A DNA stretch of 64,000 nucleotides. Source: Chelativorans sp. AA-79 (GTDB lineage: Bacteria; Pseudomonadota; Alphaproteobacteria; Rhizobiales; Rhizobiaceae). The translations under genes were made by a program, and so were the position numbers. Of the stretch, positions 8,432 through 17,398 are shown piece after piece. The number at the start of each line of letters is the position of its first letter. Position 1 is the stretch's first letter. The stretch is from contig NZ_CP120361.1 of the NCBI RefSeq assembly GCF_029457495.1, positions 4,974,001 through 5,038,000 on the forward strand. The letters run 5' to 3'. Under the pieces are notes generated by a model, which saw only the letters and a program-made list of their open reading frames with translations, did not search any database and was not told where the DNA came from.

Positions 8432-9571
8432 TCAGCGATCCTTCGGGTCGAGCGCGTCGCGCAGGCCGTCTCCCAGGAAGTTCAGGGTGAACAGGAGCAG
8501 CGTCAGCGCCAGCGATGGGTAAAGCAGCATGTAAGGTGCCGCGCGCATGTTGCGCGCACCCTCGGAGATCAGCACGCCGAGGCTCGTCAACGGCTCCTGA
8601 ACGCCGAGGCCGAGGAAGGACAGAAAGCTTTCAAGCAGGATCACCTTCGGGATGAGCAGCGTCATGTAGATGATCACAGGCCCGAGCGTGTTGGGAATGA
8701 TGTGACGGCGCAGGATGCCGCCCGAGCTCACGCCCAGCGCCTCCGCCGCCTGCACGAATTCGCGTCTGCGAAGCGATATGGTCTGGCCGCGCACGATGCG
8801 CGCCATGTCGAGCCACTCGACCGCGCCGACGGCGATGAACATGAGCACGACGTTGCGGCCGAAGAAGACCACCAGCAGGATGGCGAAGAAGGTGAAGGGC
8901 AGCGCGTAGAGGATGTCGACCACGCGCATCATCATGTTGTCGACCCGGCCGCCGAGGAAGCCCGCCGTTGCTCCGTAGATCACGCCGATGATCAGCGCCA
9001 CGCCGGTGGCGAGCGCCCCGATCATCAGCGATATCCGGATCGAGATCAGGATACGGGCGAAGAGATCGCGGCCGTTGCCGTCCGTGCCGAAGATGAAGCG
9101 CAAGCGGTCGACATTGGCCTCCATCACGACAGAGCGGCCGTCGGCGCTCGTTTCGGTGATGCGGGCGTTCGAGAAGATGTCCGAGCGGTCGAGATAGCGC
9201 GTCACGCGCGGATCGATCTCGCGTTCGGAAGACGCCTCCACGCGCAGCGTATTCCCATCGACCACGACCGAATTGATATCGAGCCGCGTGCGGGCAAGCA
9301 CGCTCTCCGCCTGAGGGATGAGATCGTCTTCACTCGGATAGGCTTCGAGACTTGCCGGCACCCGCACATAGTTTGGATAGACAGTGGAATAGTGGTGCGG
9401 GGCCAGCATCGGCCCGAAGATGCCCGCGAGGATGAAGACGCAGAGGATGACGAGACTCGCCATGGCCGCCTTGTTGCGGCGCAGCCGCATCAGCGCGGTG
9501 GCCCAGAGTGAGCGGCCTGCTACCGGCTTGCCGGCGGCGAGTTCCGGTGTGTTGGTTGCAACATCAGTCAT
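8432..9571 (-). CDS. oppC: Peptide ABC transporter permease OppC, with an extra periplasmic insert
   Basis: The protein has 379 residues, well above the roughly 300 of standard OppC. After the first membrane helix (about 37-57) comes an insert at about residues 80-158, rich in charged residues, between MLAPHHYSTVYP and the conserved FGTDGNGRDLFARI. The remaining five helices and the EAA-type loop (AAEALGVSSGGILRRHIIPN) are normal for the BPD_transp_1 family. Its start overlaps the end of oppB by eight bases. It forms the channel with OppB; substrate is oligopeptide by family. The insert faces the periplasm in the predicted topology and may contact the binding protein. Confidence 0.9.
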   Translation of the reverse strand: MTDVATNTPELAAGKPVAGRSLWATALMRLRRNKAAMASLVILCVFILAGIFGPMLAPHHYSTVYPNYVRVPASLEAYPSEDDLIPQAESVLARTRLDINSVVVDGNTLRVEASSEREIDPRVTRYLDRSDIFSNARITETSADGRSVVMEANVDRLRFIFGTDGNGRDLFARILISIRISLMIGALATGVALIIGVIYGATAGFLGGRVDNMMMRVVDILYALPFTFFAILLVVFFGRNVVLMFIAVGAVEWLDMARIVRGQTISLRRREFVQAAEALGVSSGGILRRHIIPNTLGPVIIYMTLLIPKVILLESFLSFLGLGVQEPLTSLGVLISEGARNMRAAPYMLLYPSLALTLLLFTLNFLGDGLRDALDPKDR

Positions 9572-10487
9572 AGCGCACCCTCGGATCCAAAGCGGCGTAG
9601 AGGAGATCCACGATCAGGTTGAAGACGACCACGAAGACCGCGACGATGATCACCGTGCCCATCACCAGCGTGTAGTCACGGTTGAGCGCGCCCTGCACGA
9701 AATAGCGGCCGATGCCGGGAAGGCCAAAGATGGTTTCCACCACGACGGAACCGGTGAGCAGCGCGGCCGCGGCCGGGCCGAGATAGGAGACCACCGGCAG
9801 GCAGGCCGCGCGCAGCGCGTGCACGATCACGACCATCCTGGCCGGCAGCCCGTAGGCGCGGGCGGTGCGCACATGGTCGGACCGCAGCGCCTCGATCATG
9901 GAGCCGCGGATCAGGCGGGCGATAATGGCGACCTGCGGCAGAGCGAGCGTGATGACGGGAAGCGTCATATTGGCCAACCCGCCGCCGTTCCAGCCACCCG
10001 CCGGAAGCAGGCTGAGCCAGACGCCGAAGATCAGCGAAAGCAGCGGGGCCACGACGAAGTTCGGAACGGTGATGCCGAAGGTGGCAACCCCGGTCACGGC
10101 GTAATCGACCCAGGAGTTCTGGCGCAGAGCGGCGATCGTGCCCAGCACGGAGCCGACAAACAGCGCCAGCAGCAGCGCCGACGCGCCGAGCTGGATCGAG
10201 ATCGGCAGACCGCTGCCCAGGAGCTGCTGAACGGAAAAGTCGCGGTAGATGAAGCTCGGCCCGAGATCGCCACGCGCGAGATTGCCGAGATAATAGAGAT
10301 ACTGCTCCCACAGGGGGCGGTCGAGATGGAACACGCGGTTCAGGTTTTCGAGCACCTTTGCTTCCAGGGCGCGCTCGCGGTCGAACGGGCCGCCGGGCGC
10401 GATGCGCATCAGGAAGAAGGAAAGCGTGATGATGATAAATAGCGTCGGGATCGCCCCGAAAAGGCGCCGCAAAACATAGCCAAACAT
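9564..10487 (-). CDS. oppB: Peptide ABC transporter permease OppB
   Basis: The protein has 307 residues, the standard OppB length. N-terminal signature MFGYVLRRLFGAIPTLFII followed by the periplasmic motif LDRPLWEQYLYYLGN is characteristic of the OppB/DppB N-terminal domain. Six membrane helices are visible, with the ATPase-coupling loop ARAYGLPARMVVIVHALRAA and the C-terminal FGLPGIGRYFVQGALNRDY. It lies between the binding-protein gene and oppC; it overlaps oppC by eight bases. It forms the inner-membrane channel for oligopeptides together with OppC. Confidence 0.92.
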   Translation of the reverse strand: MFGYVLRRLFGAIPTLFIIITLSFFLMRIAPGGPFDRERALEAKVLENLNRVFHLDRPLWEQYLYYLGNLARGDLGPSFIYRDFSVQQLLGSGLPISIQLGASALLLALFVGSVLGTIAALRQNSWVDYAVTGVATFGITVPNFVVAPLLSLIFGVWLSLLPAGGWNGGGLANMTLPVITLALPQVAIIARLIRGSMIEALRSDHVRTARAYGLPARMVVIVHALRAACLPVVSYLGPAAAALLTGSVVVETIFGLPGIGRYFVQGALNRDYTLVMGTVIIVAVFVVVFNLIVDLLYAALDPRVRYD

Positions 10488-10547
10488 CGGCTCGTCACTC
10501 TCGCTGTTGCCCGGGGCCGCACACGGTACGGCCCCGGGACGCAGGAA

Positions 10548-12152
10548 TTATTCGGAGATGCTCATCCAGCGCGAGGCGTGAGCATTCTGAAGATTGTCTT
10601 CCCAGCCCTTCAGCCTGGGCGAGACGAGCGAGAGGGAGGAATAATAAAGCATCGAAATGACGGCTGCGTCTTCCACGAGCAGGGCTTCCGCCTGGCGAAG
10701 GATCTCGGCGCGTTTCTCGATATCGCCTTCCGCGGCCGCCTGGTCCATCAGCTTGTCGTATTCCGGGTTGTCGTACTTGGAATAGTTGAAGCCGGTGTTG
10801 TCGCTCTCCCAGAGGAACAGGAAATTCTGCGGGTCGGAATAATCACCGATCCAGCCGGCGCGCGCCACTTCGTAGTCGTCGCTGTCGCGCAGGTGCGAGT
10901 AGTGTGCCGAGCCGTCGCGAACGTTGAACGTCACGTTCACGCCGAGCGGCTTCCACATGTCGGCGATGGCGGTCGCCGTGTTCTTGTGGTTCTCACCGGC
11001 ACTGTAGGAAATTTCCAGCTCCAGCGGATTGTCGGGACCGTAGCCGGCCTCCTTCATGAGCGCGATCGCCTGGTCTTCCTTGTCGAGCGGGTCGAGGTCG
11101 GCCCATTCCACCTCGGGGCCGCCGCCCGGATAGTTGCCGATGCCCGGCGGCACGAAGGTGTAGGCGGGAAGCATGGCGCCCGACCAAATCTCGTCGGCGA
11201 TGAATTCGCGGTCAACCATCATGGAGAGCGCCTGGCGAACCCGCGCGTCCTTGAGCTTCTCCGTCTTATTGTTGAGCGCGTAATAATAGGTGCCGAGATA
11301 GGGGACCACGTGCACCTGATCACCCAGCCGCTCCTTCAGTGACTGAAGCTGCTCGGCCGGAAGGTCGGAACAGCTCAGCACCTCACCCGCCTCGAAGCGG
11401 CGCACGCAGGTAGCGCGCTCCTCGAAGGGGATGAACTCGACGCGATCGATCGCCACCTTGTCCGCTTCGCGGAATTCGGGGTTCTTCTCAAGCACCACCT
11501 TGTCGTTAGGCACAAAGGAGACGAGCTTGTAAGGGCCGTTGGTGACCATGTTCTCCGGCTTCACGAAATCAGAGCCGTGTTCCTCCACGCTCGCCTCGTG
11601 AACCGGGTAGCTCGTCTGGTGGGTGAGAAGCTGCAGGAAATAAGGGGTCGGCTGCTCGAGCGTGATCTCCAGCGTCTTGTCGTCCACGGCATGTACGCCC
11701 AACTCGCCCGGCTCCATCTCGCCCTTGTTTATCTTCTCCGCATTCTTGATGGGATAGAGCATGTTGGCGTATTTCGCGCCGGTCTCCGGATTCATGATCC
11801 GCTGGTAGGAGAAGACGAAATCCTCGGCGGTCACCGGATCGCCGTTCGACCAGGTTGCGTCGTCGCGGATCTTGAACGTCCAGGTCAGGCCGTCATCGGA
11901 CGTCTCCCAGCTCTCGGCGGCGCCGGGGATAACCTCCGCTTTCGCGCTGTAGATCACAAGGCCCTCATAGAGGTCGCGCAGTATGTTGGCCTCCGCGATC
12001 GTCGAGGTCTTGTGCTGGTCGAGCGTCTCGGGGTTGGCATCGTTGCCGCGGACATAGATGACCTGGGCGAGTGCAGTGCTCGCGCCGGCGAAAACGCCGG
12101 CCATCACCAAAGCGCCGGCCATGAGCGGCCGGATTCCTGCCATTCTCAACAT
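10548..12152 (-). CDS. oppA: Oligopeptide ABC transporter substrate-binding protein OppA
   Basis: Start chosen at the ATG at 12152, which has GGGAG seven bases upstream; the ATG at 12182 has no ribosome site. The signal peptide is LMAGALVMAGVFAGASTALA with cleavage after ALA-Q. The mature part follows the SBP_bac_5 family: AESWETSDDGLTWTFKIRDD, GDPVTAEDFVFSYQRIMNP, ENMVTNGPYKLVSF, and KDARVRQALSMMVDREF. The order and spacing closely resemble enterobacterial OppA/MppA rather than DppA. It binds oligopeptides in the periplasm and delivers them to OppBC. It is the first gene of the oppABC(DF) operon; the 60-base gap to oppB contains an ordinary intergenic spacer. Confidence 0.9.
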   Translation of the reverse strand: MLRMAGIRPLMAGALVMAGVFAGASTALAQVIYVRGNDANPETLDQHKTSTIAEANILRDLYEGLVIYSAKAEVIPGAAESWETSDDGLTWTFKIRDDATWSNGDPVTAEDFVFSYQRIMNPETGAKYANMLYPIKNAEKINKGEMEPGELGVHAVDDKTLEITLEQPTPYFLQLLTHQTSYPVHEASVEEHGSDFVKPENMVTNGPYKLVSFVPNDKVVLEKNPEFREADKVAIDRVEFIPFEERATCVRRFEAGEVLSCSDLPAEQLQSLKERLGDQVHVVPYLGTYYYALNNKTEKLKDARVRQALSMMVDREFIADEIWSGAMLPAYTFVPPGIGNYPGGGPEVEWADLDPLDKEDQAIALMKEAGYGPDNPLELEISYSAGENHKNTATAIADMWKPLGVNVTFNVRDGSAHYSHLRDSDDYEVARAGWIGDYSDPQNFLFLWESDNTGFNYSKYDNPEYDKLMDQAAAEGDIEKRAEILRQAEALLVEDAAVISMLYYSSLSLVSPRLKGWEDNLQNAHASRWMSISE

Positions 12153-12959
12153 AGTTGGACTCCCATCACTCTTCGCGTTCATGCGTTTTTGTTGCTTTGC
12201 TGCGAACGCGCCTTCGGCTGCTTGCTGCCATCCCCTCCGTCAGCGTGGAGACGCCGACCATGCGGCGCCTGAGCATACGTGGTTTGCAGAAAGAGATCGC
12301 CATCCGGCGCTGCGGCAGGGGAGTTGCGGGAAGGAGCTGTTGCTTTCGCCACTTTCGTCGGTCGAAAACGCCGATTGCATGCCCTTCTTTTCCCCTCCGG
12401 CTTGTTGGTGTTCGCCCGCTGCACGGCACAGGCCGTACGCACGGGCAACCCGATTGAAGGTCCGATTAGGCATAGAAATGACGCGTACGTCAAATGGATT
12501 TAAAGCCGCTGCAAAGGTAGCAAGGAGAAGTCTGGAAAACGCCCATCCGCGAAACAATATTGCGCGGCCTCCCCCCGCCGAGCAAAAACGTCAAACATGG
12601 ACCCAGACCGCTTCTGCGAAAGTTGGTGCGAGCGAAAATGGCAGTGTCCGTCGTCCGGGCCGGCCTCAGCCCGCAGGCGTTCTCTTGCTGCGCTTGGCTC
12701 TTCCGCGATCTCCTGTAGGATCAAATCGCGCTCGCATGCACGCCCAAGTGCAACCAAATTCGCCGGAGGCCTTTCTCGCGATCTGATCGGCTGATTGGCG
12801 CTTTATAACGTCCATTGCCACCGACCGGCATGTTTGCATTGTCCGCATACCGAACTGGGCGCCTGGGTGTCTCCCCGCCGCCGTCACTGACAGGGTCGGC
12901 TTTCGTTGACAAACCTAAGCTGTGCAGCGCGACGTAGCAGTGGCCCGCGATCCCGGGCC
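12153..12959. other. Intergenic stretch without a recognisable gene
   Basis: About 800 bases lie between oppA and the lacI-type gene. All frames are short and lack ribosome sites, domain motifs or consistent codon bias; several frames are open only because of high GC. It must hold the oppA promoter. A TTGACA hexamer at 12907-12912 lacks a convincing -10 partner. Part of it may be decayed coding DNA, but nothing could be identified. Confidence 0.5.
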
Positions 12960-13964
12960 TCAGATTGCTGGTCCGGTCGTTCTTCGGATGATCAGTTCGC
13001 AGGGAAGAAGGACATTCTGGCTATCTCTTCCTTCGCCGCCCAGCGCAGCTTCGAGCAAGTCCATGGTCGCTTCTGCGATTCGGACGACATCCTGGCGCAC
13101 GGTGGTCAGCTCGATCCCGGTCCATGCGGCCATGGCGATGTCGTCAAAGCCTACGATCGATACATCGCCCGGCACCCTGAGTCCCAGTTCTCCGCGCAAG
13201 GCGAACAGGCCACCGATCGCAAGCCGGTCGTTCGCGAAAAATATGCCGTCGGGCGCGCGATCCATGACCGCCTTCGCCGCCTCCACCCCTGCTTCGTGGA
13301 GATACTCCCGACCTCCACCAACGGCGCACAGCGTCATGCCCAATTCGGCGACCCGTTGGGTGAACGCGGCCTCGCGCTCGGTGCTGGTCGGAGTGCCTTT
13401 CGGTCCGCCGACGAAGGCAACGCGTCGGTGGCCGAGCTCGTAAAAATGATCTGCGATCATTCTCGAGCTTTCGATGTTGTCGCAGCGGACACTGCCGATC
13501 TGCGCGTCGGGAATGTTCCGGTTGACCAGGATGACCGAGCGGCCGTCTTCCGCCCACTCGGCGACTGCCGCATGTGAGATGCGGCCGGAAATGACGACGA
13601 CGTTCCTTACATTGTACTGCCGCAGGACATCGAGCTGGTCGGCCCCGTCGGCGCCGGCGGGCAAGTTGAAAAGCAGCGGGTGAAGTCCAACGGCCTGCAT
13701 GCGCGACGATAGCTGGTCGAGAAGATCGAGATAGAGCGGGCTCTGGATATCCGCGGTCACCAATCCGACGATATCGGACGTGTGCTTCGACAGGATTCTC
13801 GCGATCGCATTCGGCCGGTAGCCGAGCTGGCGCGCGGCTGCGATGACTTTCGCCCGCGTTTCCGGCGAAACGCTGTCCTGTTTCGAGAACGTGCGAGAGA
13901 TCGTCGATTGGCTGACACCGATCATCTTCGCCAATTGCCGGGACGTCAGCGGTTTCTTTTCCAT
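12960..13964 (-). CDS. LacI-family transcriptional regulator
   Basis: Start at the ATG at 13964, preceded by GGAAGAGG; 334 residues. The N-terminal HTH is LTSRQLAKMIGVSQSTISRT at residues 6-25, followed by the hinge helix motif YRPNAIARILSKH. The periplasmic-binding-like effector domain carries VGLVTADIQSPLYLDLLDQL, GHRRVAFVGGPKGT, GIFFANDRLAIGG and SIVGFDDIAMAAWT, all typical of LacI/GalR sensors of sugars or sugar acids. It is divergent from the CoA-transferase operon, with a perfect 16-bp palindrome in the shared promoter region; the same site occurs before the enolase operon. It most likely represses both and itself until an effector binds. Confidence 0.9.
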   Translation of the reverse strand: MEKKPLTSRQLAKMIGVSQSTISRTFSKQDSVSPETRAKVIAAARQLGYRPNAIARILSKHTSDIVGLVTADIQSPLYLDLLDQLSSRMQAVGLHPLLFNLPAGADGADQLDVLRQYNVRNVVVISGRISHAAVAEWAEDGRSVILVNRNIPDAQIGSVRCDNIESSRMIADHFYELGHRRVAFVGGPKGTPTSTEREAAFTQRVAELGMTLCAVGGGREYLHEAGVEAAKAVMDRAPDGIFFANDRLAIGGLFALRGELGLRVPGDVSIVGFDDIAMAAWTGIELTTVRQDVVRIAEATMDLLEAALGGEGRDSQNVLLPCELIIRRTTGPAI

Positions 13965-14066
13965 TATCGTGCCTCTTCCCACTCGCCCTCACCGCAAATT
14001 TCAAGACACCGCGAAGCATACCCCTGTCAATTGCGGGCCTTGCGCTTGACCCTGGTATGTGCGCTA

Positions 14067-14082
14067 TTGCATCCGGATGCAA
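14067..14082. promoter_or_regulatory. LacI-type operator 1 (perfect 16-bp palindrome)
   Basis: TTGCATCCGGATGCAA is perfectly self-complementary with the central CpG typical of LacI/GalR operators. It sits between the divergent lacI-type gene and the first CoA-transferase gene, 30 bases before that start codon. A TTGACC hexamer begins at 14046, so the palindrome covers the -10 region of the rightward promoter. The extended 18-mer CTATTGCATCCGGATGCA (14064-14081) recurs exactly at 17332-17349. Confidence 0.82.
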
Positions 14083-14112
14083 GGCTGTCTATGGTGCGCG
14101 CAGGAGAATGCC

Positions 14113-15174
14113 ATGGCAGCAGCACTGGGCGCATTTCGTGTCATCGATTTGTCGGGATCCATCGCCGGCCAATATTGCAGCAGATTGTTCGCTGATTTCG
14201 GGGCGAATGTAGTTCTGGCGGAGCCGGCGGGAGGCTCGCCGGTACGGCGGATCGGGCCTTTCGACGAAGCTGGCCGCTCCCTGACCTTCTTTCACCTCAA
14301 TTTTGGCAAGGAGATTGTCGACCTGCCCCCATCCAGCGATGCGCTTTCGCAACTCCTGGAGAATGCGGACGTCGTCGTCGTGCCGGCTGGGGTGGCCGGA
14401 GAGATTCAGGCAGTCGCCGCAGACGATTGCATCTGTGTCGAGGTGTCCTCCTTTGGCGCAGACGGGCCTTACCGAGACTGGAAGGGGTCCGAGCTGGTTT
14501 ATCAGGCCATATCCGGTATGATGGCCAACAATGGCGAAGGGGGTCGCGAGCCGCTTTACGGCGTTGGAAACCGTGCGTCATACGCTGCCGGTGTCGCGGC
14601 CTATATCAGCGCAGCGACAGCGCTCTATGCGCGAGCGAGGGGGGCCGGCGGGCAGGTCGCGCGCGCGGACGTGGCCGAGACGGCCGCCGCCATGTGTTTT
14701 CCCTACGTGCTGCAATATGCCTATAACGGCACGGATCGCCGCCGGGGCGATCAGGAGATCCCCGCCGGGCAGGTTCTTTGCCGTGGCACGTGGGTTTGCA
14801 TCTGGATCTATCCTCATCGTTTCAGGGCGTTATGCGAGACGCTGAGGCTTGAGAGCCTGCCGGACGACCCGCGATTTGCGAACCCCGCGGCGCGCGCTCG
14901 GAACTGGTCGGCACTCTTCGACATCATTCAGGAGCATCTGCGCAACGAGGATGCGGAAGACGTGGTCCGCCGCCTGCAGGAAGCGCAGGTCATCGCGGCG
15001 TGCGCCTATCGGCCGACCGAACTGTTGAACAGCCCCCATCTTGCCGCGCGTTCCTATTGGGAGGGCTTCAGCGACGAGGCGGGCGATCACCTCATTCTTG
15101 GCCCGCCTTTCCGCATGTCGCGAACGCCGAGGCGGAGAAGTGCAGGGAATGCAATCGCGGGAGCCGCGGAGTGA
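14113..15174 (+). CDS. Class III (CaiB/BaiF) CoA-transferase, first copy
   Basis: Start at the ATG at 14113, seven bases after AGGAG; 353 residues, shorter than the usual 390-430. Family features: FRVIDLSGSIAGQYCSRLFADFGANVVLAEP at the N-terminus (CoA-binding Rossmann half), SFGADGPYRDWKGSELVYQA, and the helix GGQVARADVAETAAAMCFP where formyl-CoA transferase has its catalytic Asp169; by eye a glutamate occupies that place. It ends two bases before the second copy begins. Class III enzymes move CoA between carboxylic acids. The two adjacent unequal copies could form a heteromer, as in known two-subunit class III transferases, or act in sequence. The substrate is unknown. Confidence 0.85.
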   Translation: MAAALGAFRVIDLSGSIAGQYCSRLFADFGANVVLAEPAGGSPVRRIGPFDEAGRSLTFFHLNFGKEIVDLPPSSDALSQLLENADVVVVPAGVAGEIQAVAADDCICVEVSSFGADGPYRDWKGSELVYQAISGMMANNGEGGREPLYGVGNRASYAAGVAAYISAATALYARARGAGGQVARADVAETAAAMCFPYVLQYAYNGTDRRRGDQEIPAGQVLCRGTWVCIWIYPHRFRALCETLRLESLPDDPRFANPAARARNWSALFDIIQEHLRNEDAEDVVRRLQEAQVIAACAYRPTELLNSPHLAARSYWEGFSDEAGDHLILGPPFRMSRTPRRRSAGNAIAGAAE

Positions 15175-15176
15175 CG

Positions 15177-16433
15177 ATGCTTCCCCTCGATAATATCCGC
15201 GTTCTCGAACTGACCACGGCCTGGGCCGGGCCCATGGCGGGTCGTGTGCTGGCGTATCTCGGTGCAGACGTCACGCATGTGGAATCGCCCACGCGTACCA
15301 ATACCTGGCGGATGAACAAGGGGAATCCATCCGGCGTGAACTATCCGGATTTCGATCCCGGCGAGCGGCGCTGGGATCGGGCATTTCTGTTCAATTCGCA
15401 GAACGTCAACAAACGGTCGCTCGCCATCGACATCAAAACCGGGGACGGACTCGAGGCTGTCCGCGGGCTCATCATGAAGAGCGACGTGCTCATCTGCAAT
15501 TTCCGGCCCGGCATGCTGCAGCGGCTGGACCTGGATTATGACACTCTGTCCCGGACACGGCCCGACATCATCGTTGCGGAGATGCCAGCATTCGGCCTGG
15601 AGGGGCCACACTCCTCCTACGCCGCGCTGGGACCCACCATGGAGATGGCCGCGGGCATGTCGGCGATGATTGCCTATAAGGACGGGAAACCCACCGTGAC
15701 GGGCCCCTCCTACCTCGACCCGATCGGCGGCTTTAACGCCGCCGCCGCCATTTTGACTGCCCTGCTTCACCGGCAGGCCACGGGCGAGGGACAGCACATC
15801 GAGGTCGCGCAGGTGGAGGCTGCCATGCAGTTCATCGGGCCCGAGATTCTCGCTGCCGCCGCGCACGGCAGGGATGCGCTGGCTGACGGCAACCGGGTCG
15901 ACTTCGCTGCCCCGCATGGTGCCTATCCGGCAAGGGGCGAGGACGAATGGATCGCCATCGCGGCTGAAGACGAAGAGCAATGGCGCGCACTTTGCCGCGT
16001 CATGGGAGATGAAGAATTCGCCACGGACGCGCGGTTCGCGACGCTGGCAGCACGCAAGCAGAACGAGGACGCGCTGGACTCGCTGATCGCGAGTTGGACC
16101 AAGGGGCTGGACAAGCGCGACCTAGCCGGCCGTCTCCAGGCTGCCGGGGTCATCGCGGCCCCGGTGAACACGCCACGGGATATTGCGGCCTCCGAATATC
16201 TGGCCTGCCGGGGCTTCTTTGCCGAACTCGATCACCCGGTGGCAGGCCAGCACCCGCATCCAGGCCTGCCGTTTCACCTGTCCCGCACCCCCGGCGCCTA
16301 CCGATCGGCAGCGCCCGGCTTTGGTGCGGACAACACCCATCTCCTGCGGGAAGTCCTGGGCCTGCCTGCGGAGAAAGTCGCGGAAATGGAAAAGACTCGG
16401 GTCATTGCCACTGCGCCTGATGCGGAGGCCTGA
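15177..16433 (+). CDS. Class III (CaiB/BaiF) CoA-transferase, second copy
   Basis: The protein has 418 residues; ATG follows CGGAG closely. It begins LDNIRVLELTTAWAGPMAGR with LAYLGADVTHVESP, then VNKRSLAIDIKTGDG, FRPGMLQRLDLDYDTLS and the aligned catalytic helix GQHIEVAQVEAAMQF, where Glu again stands at the position of the formyl-CoA transferase Asp. The C-terminal part AAGVIAAPVNTPRDI is standard. It is a full-length CaiB/BaiF protein. Close spacing on both sides (2 bases before, 1 base after) shows one operon with the other transferase and the MaoC-like protein, suggesting activation of an acid to its CoA thioester followed by hydration. Confidence 0.88.
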   Translation: MLPLDNIRVLELTTAWAGPMAGRVLAYLGADVTHVESPTRTNTWRMNKGNPSGVNYPDFDPGERRWDRAFLFNSQNVNKRSLAIDIKTGDGLEAVRGLIMKSDVLICNFRPGMLQRLDLDYDTLSRTRPDIIVAEMPAFGLEGPHSSYAALGPTMEMAAGMSAMIAYKDGKPTVTGPSYLDPIGGFNAAAAILTALLHRQATGEGQHIEVAQVEAAMQFIGPEILAAAAHGRDALADGNRVDFAAPHGAYPARGEDEWIAIAAEDEEQWRALCRVMGDEEFATDARFATLAARKQNEDALDSLIASWTKGLDKRDLAGRLQAAGVIAAPVNTPRDIAASEYLACRGFFAELDHPVAGQHPHPGLPFHLSRTPGAYRSAAPGFGADNTHLLREVLGLPAEKVAEMEKTRVIATAPDAEA

Positions 16434-16434
16434 G

Positions 16435-17247
16435 ATGAGCTTCTTTCCGGCAAGCATGATGGTCACGGCGAAGCTGGACGACAACCCCAGATACAAGGGC
16501 AGTGTCCATGATGACGAGGTCGCGCGCGCGCAAGGGTTTCGCGCGGCCCTAATCCCAGGAGCATTCGTCTACGACTATGTGACCCGCCTAGCGGTCCGCG
16601 CATGGGGGATGGATTGGATCGCACGCGGCGCCGTAACCGCGCGGTTCCGCCGTCCGGCCTATGACGGCGACGTGCTGACAGTCTCGGCTGTCCCTGGGCC
16701 TGTGGTCCATGGCGGGCCCTCCGCGGAGGTGGGCGTCAGCAACCAGGATGGCGAGACCGTTCTTGTGGGAACGATAGGACTCCCGCAGATGCTGACAGAC
16801 GTGCCCGACATATCGCAGTTGGAATTCCTGCCGTCGCCGGAGCCGCGCCCGTCGGCCGGTGCCGAGGACGTGATGCCGGGGCTGCGCTTCGGCACCGTCG
16901 AACGGGTCCTGACGGAGGAGGATGTCGCAGCCTCCCGCGCCGCCATGGCGAACCATGAGCCGATCTATTCCGAGAACGGAATTGCCCACTCCGGCTGCAT
17001 GGTCCGGCTGACCATGGGCGATGTGCTGAGCAGCTACAAATTTCCCTTGGCGCCGGTATTCACGGCAGTGGAGACACGGAACCTGGCACCTTTGCGGGCG
17101 GGGCGGCGGATAAGCACATCGGCGCGGGTTACAAAGGTTTTCACGCGCAACGGGAGGCGCTATTTCGAGAGCGAGGAATATCTCGTCGCCGACAGACGGG
17201 AGGTGGTGGCGCGGCACGTGCGTACCAACCTTTTTGCCAGCGATTGA
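16435..17247 (+). CDS. MaoC-like double-hotdog hydratase/dehydratase
   Basis: The protein has 270 residues from the ATG at 16435, with GGAGG upstream inside the previous gene. The N-terminal hotdog has the family pattern HDDEVARAQGFRAALIPGAF followed by RFRRPAYDGDVLTV; a second, shorter hotdog-like half follows (NHEPIYSENGIAHSGCM). MaoC-like enzymes hydrate or dehydrate acyl-CoA thioesters; double-hotdog forms include mesaconyl-CoA and itaconyl-CoA hydratases. Coupled with two class III CoA-transferases, it probably hydrates an enoyl-CoA (or dehydrates a hydroxyacyl-CoA) made by them. No lyase or thiolase is in the cluster, so the remaining steps must lie elsewhere. Confidence 0.75.
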   Translation: MSFFPASMMVTAKLDDNPRYKGSVHDDEVARAQGFRAALIPGAFVYDYVTRLAVRAWGMDWIARGAVTARFRRPAYDGDVLTVSAVPGPVVHGGPSAEVGVSNQDGETVLVGTIGLPQMLTDVPDISQLEFLPSPEPRPSAGAEDVMPGLRFGTVERVLTEEDVAASRAAMANHEPIYSENGIAHSGCMVRLTMGDVLSSYKFPLAPVFTAVETRNLAPLRAGRRISTSARVTKVFTRNGRRYFESEEYLVADRREVVARHVRTNLFASD

Positions 17248-17334
17248 AGTCTCCTGAGCACTGCGGCGAATGCGACGCCGCCTGGAAGGCCGTTGCCAAT
17301 TGAATGGCTCGAGGCAGAAAAGCAGTCGCCACTA

Positions 17335-17350
17335 TTGCATCCGGATGCAT
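17335..17350. promoter_or_regulatory. LacI-type operator 2
   Basis: TTGCATCCGGATGCAT contains a perfect 14-bp palindrome (17336-17349) with central CpG and shares the 18-mer CTATTGCATCCGGATGCA with operator 1. TATAAG directly follows as a possible -10 element. It precedes the small ORF at 17399 and the enolase/dpp genes, splitting the cluster into two transcription units under one regulator. Confidence 0.8.
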
Positions 17351-17398
17351 ATAAGAATAGGCTGAAATCGAGGAGGCAGTCTGGTGGGAGGACAACAG

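Noticed and set aside
12907..12945. TTGACA as a strong promoter into the lacI region
   Set aside because: No -10 hexamer at a suitable distance, and the downstream gene is on the other strand.
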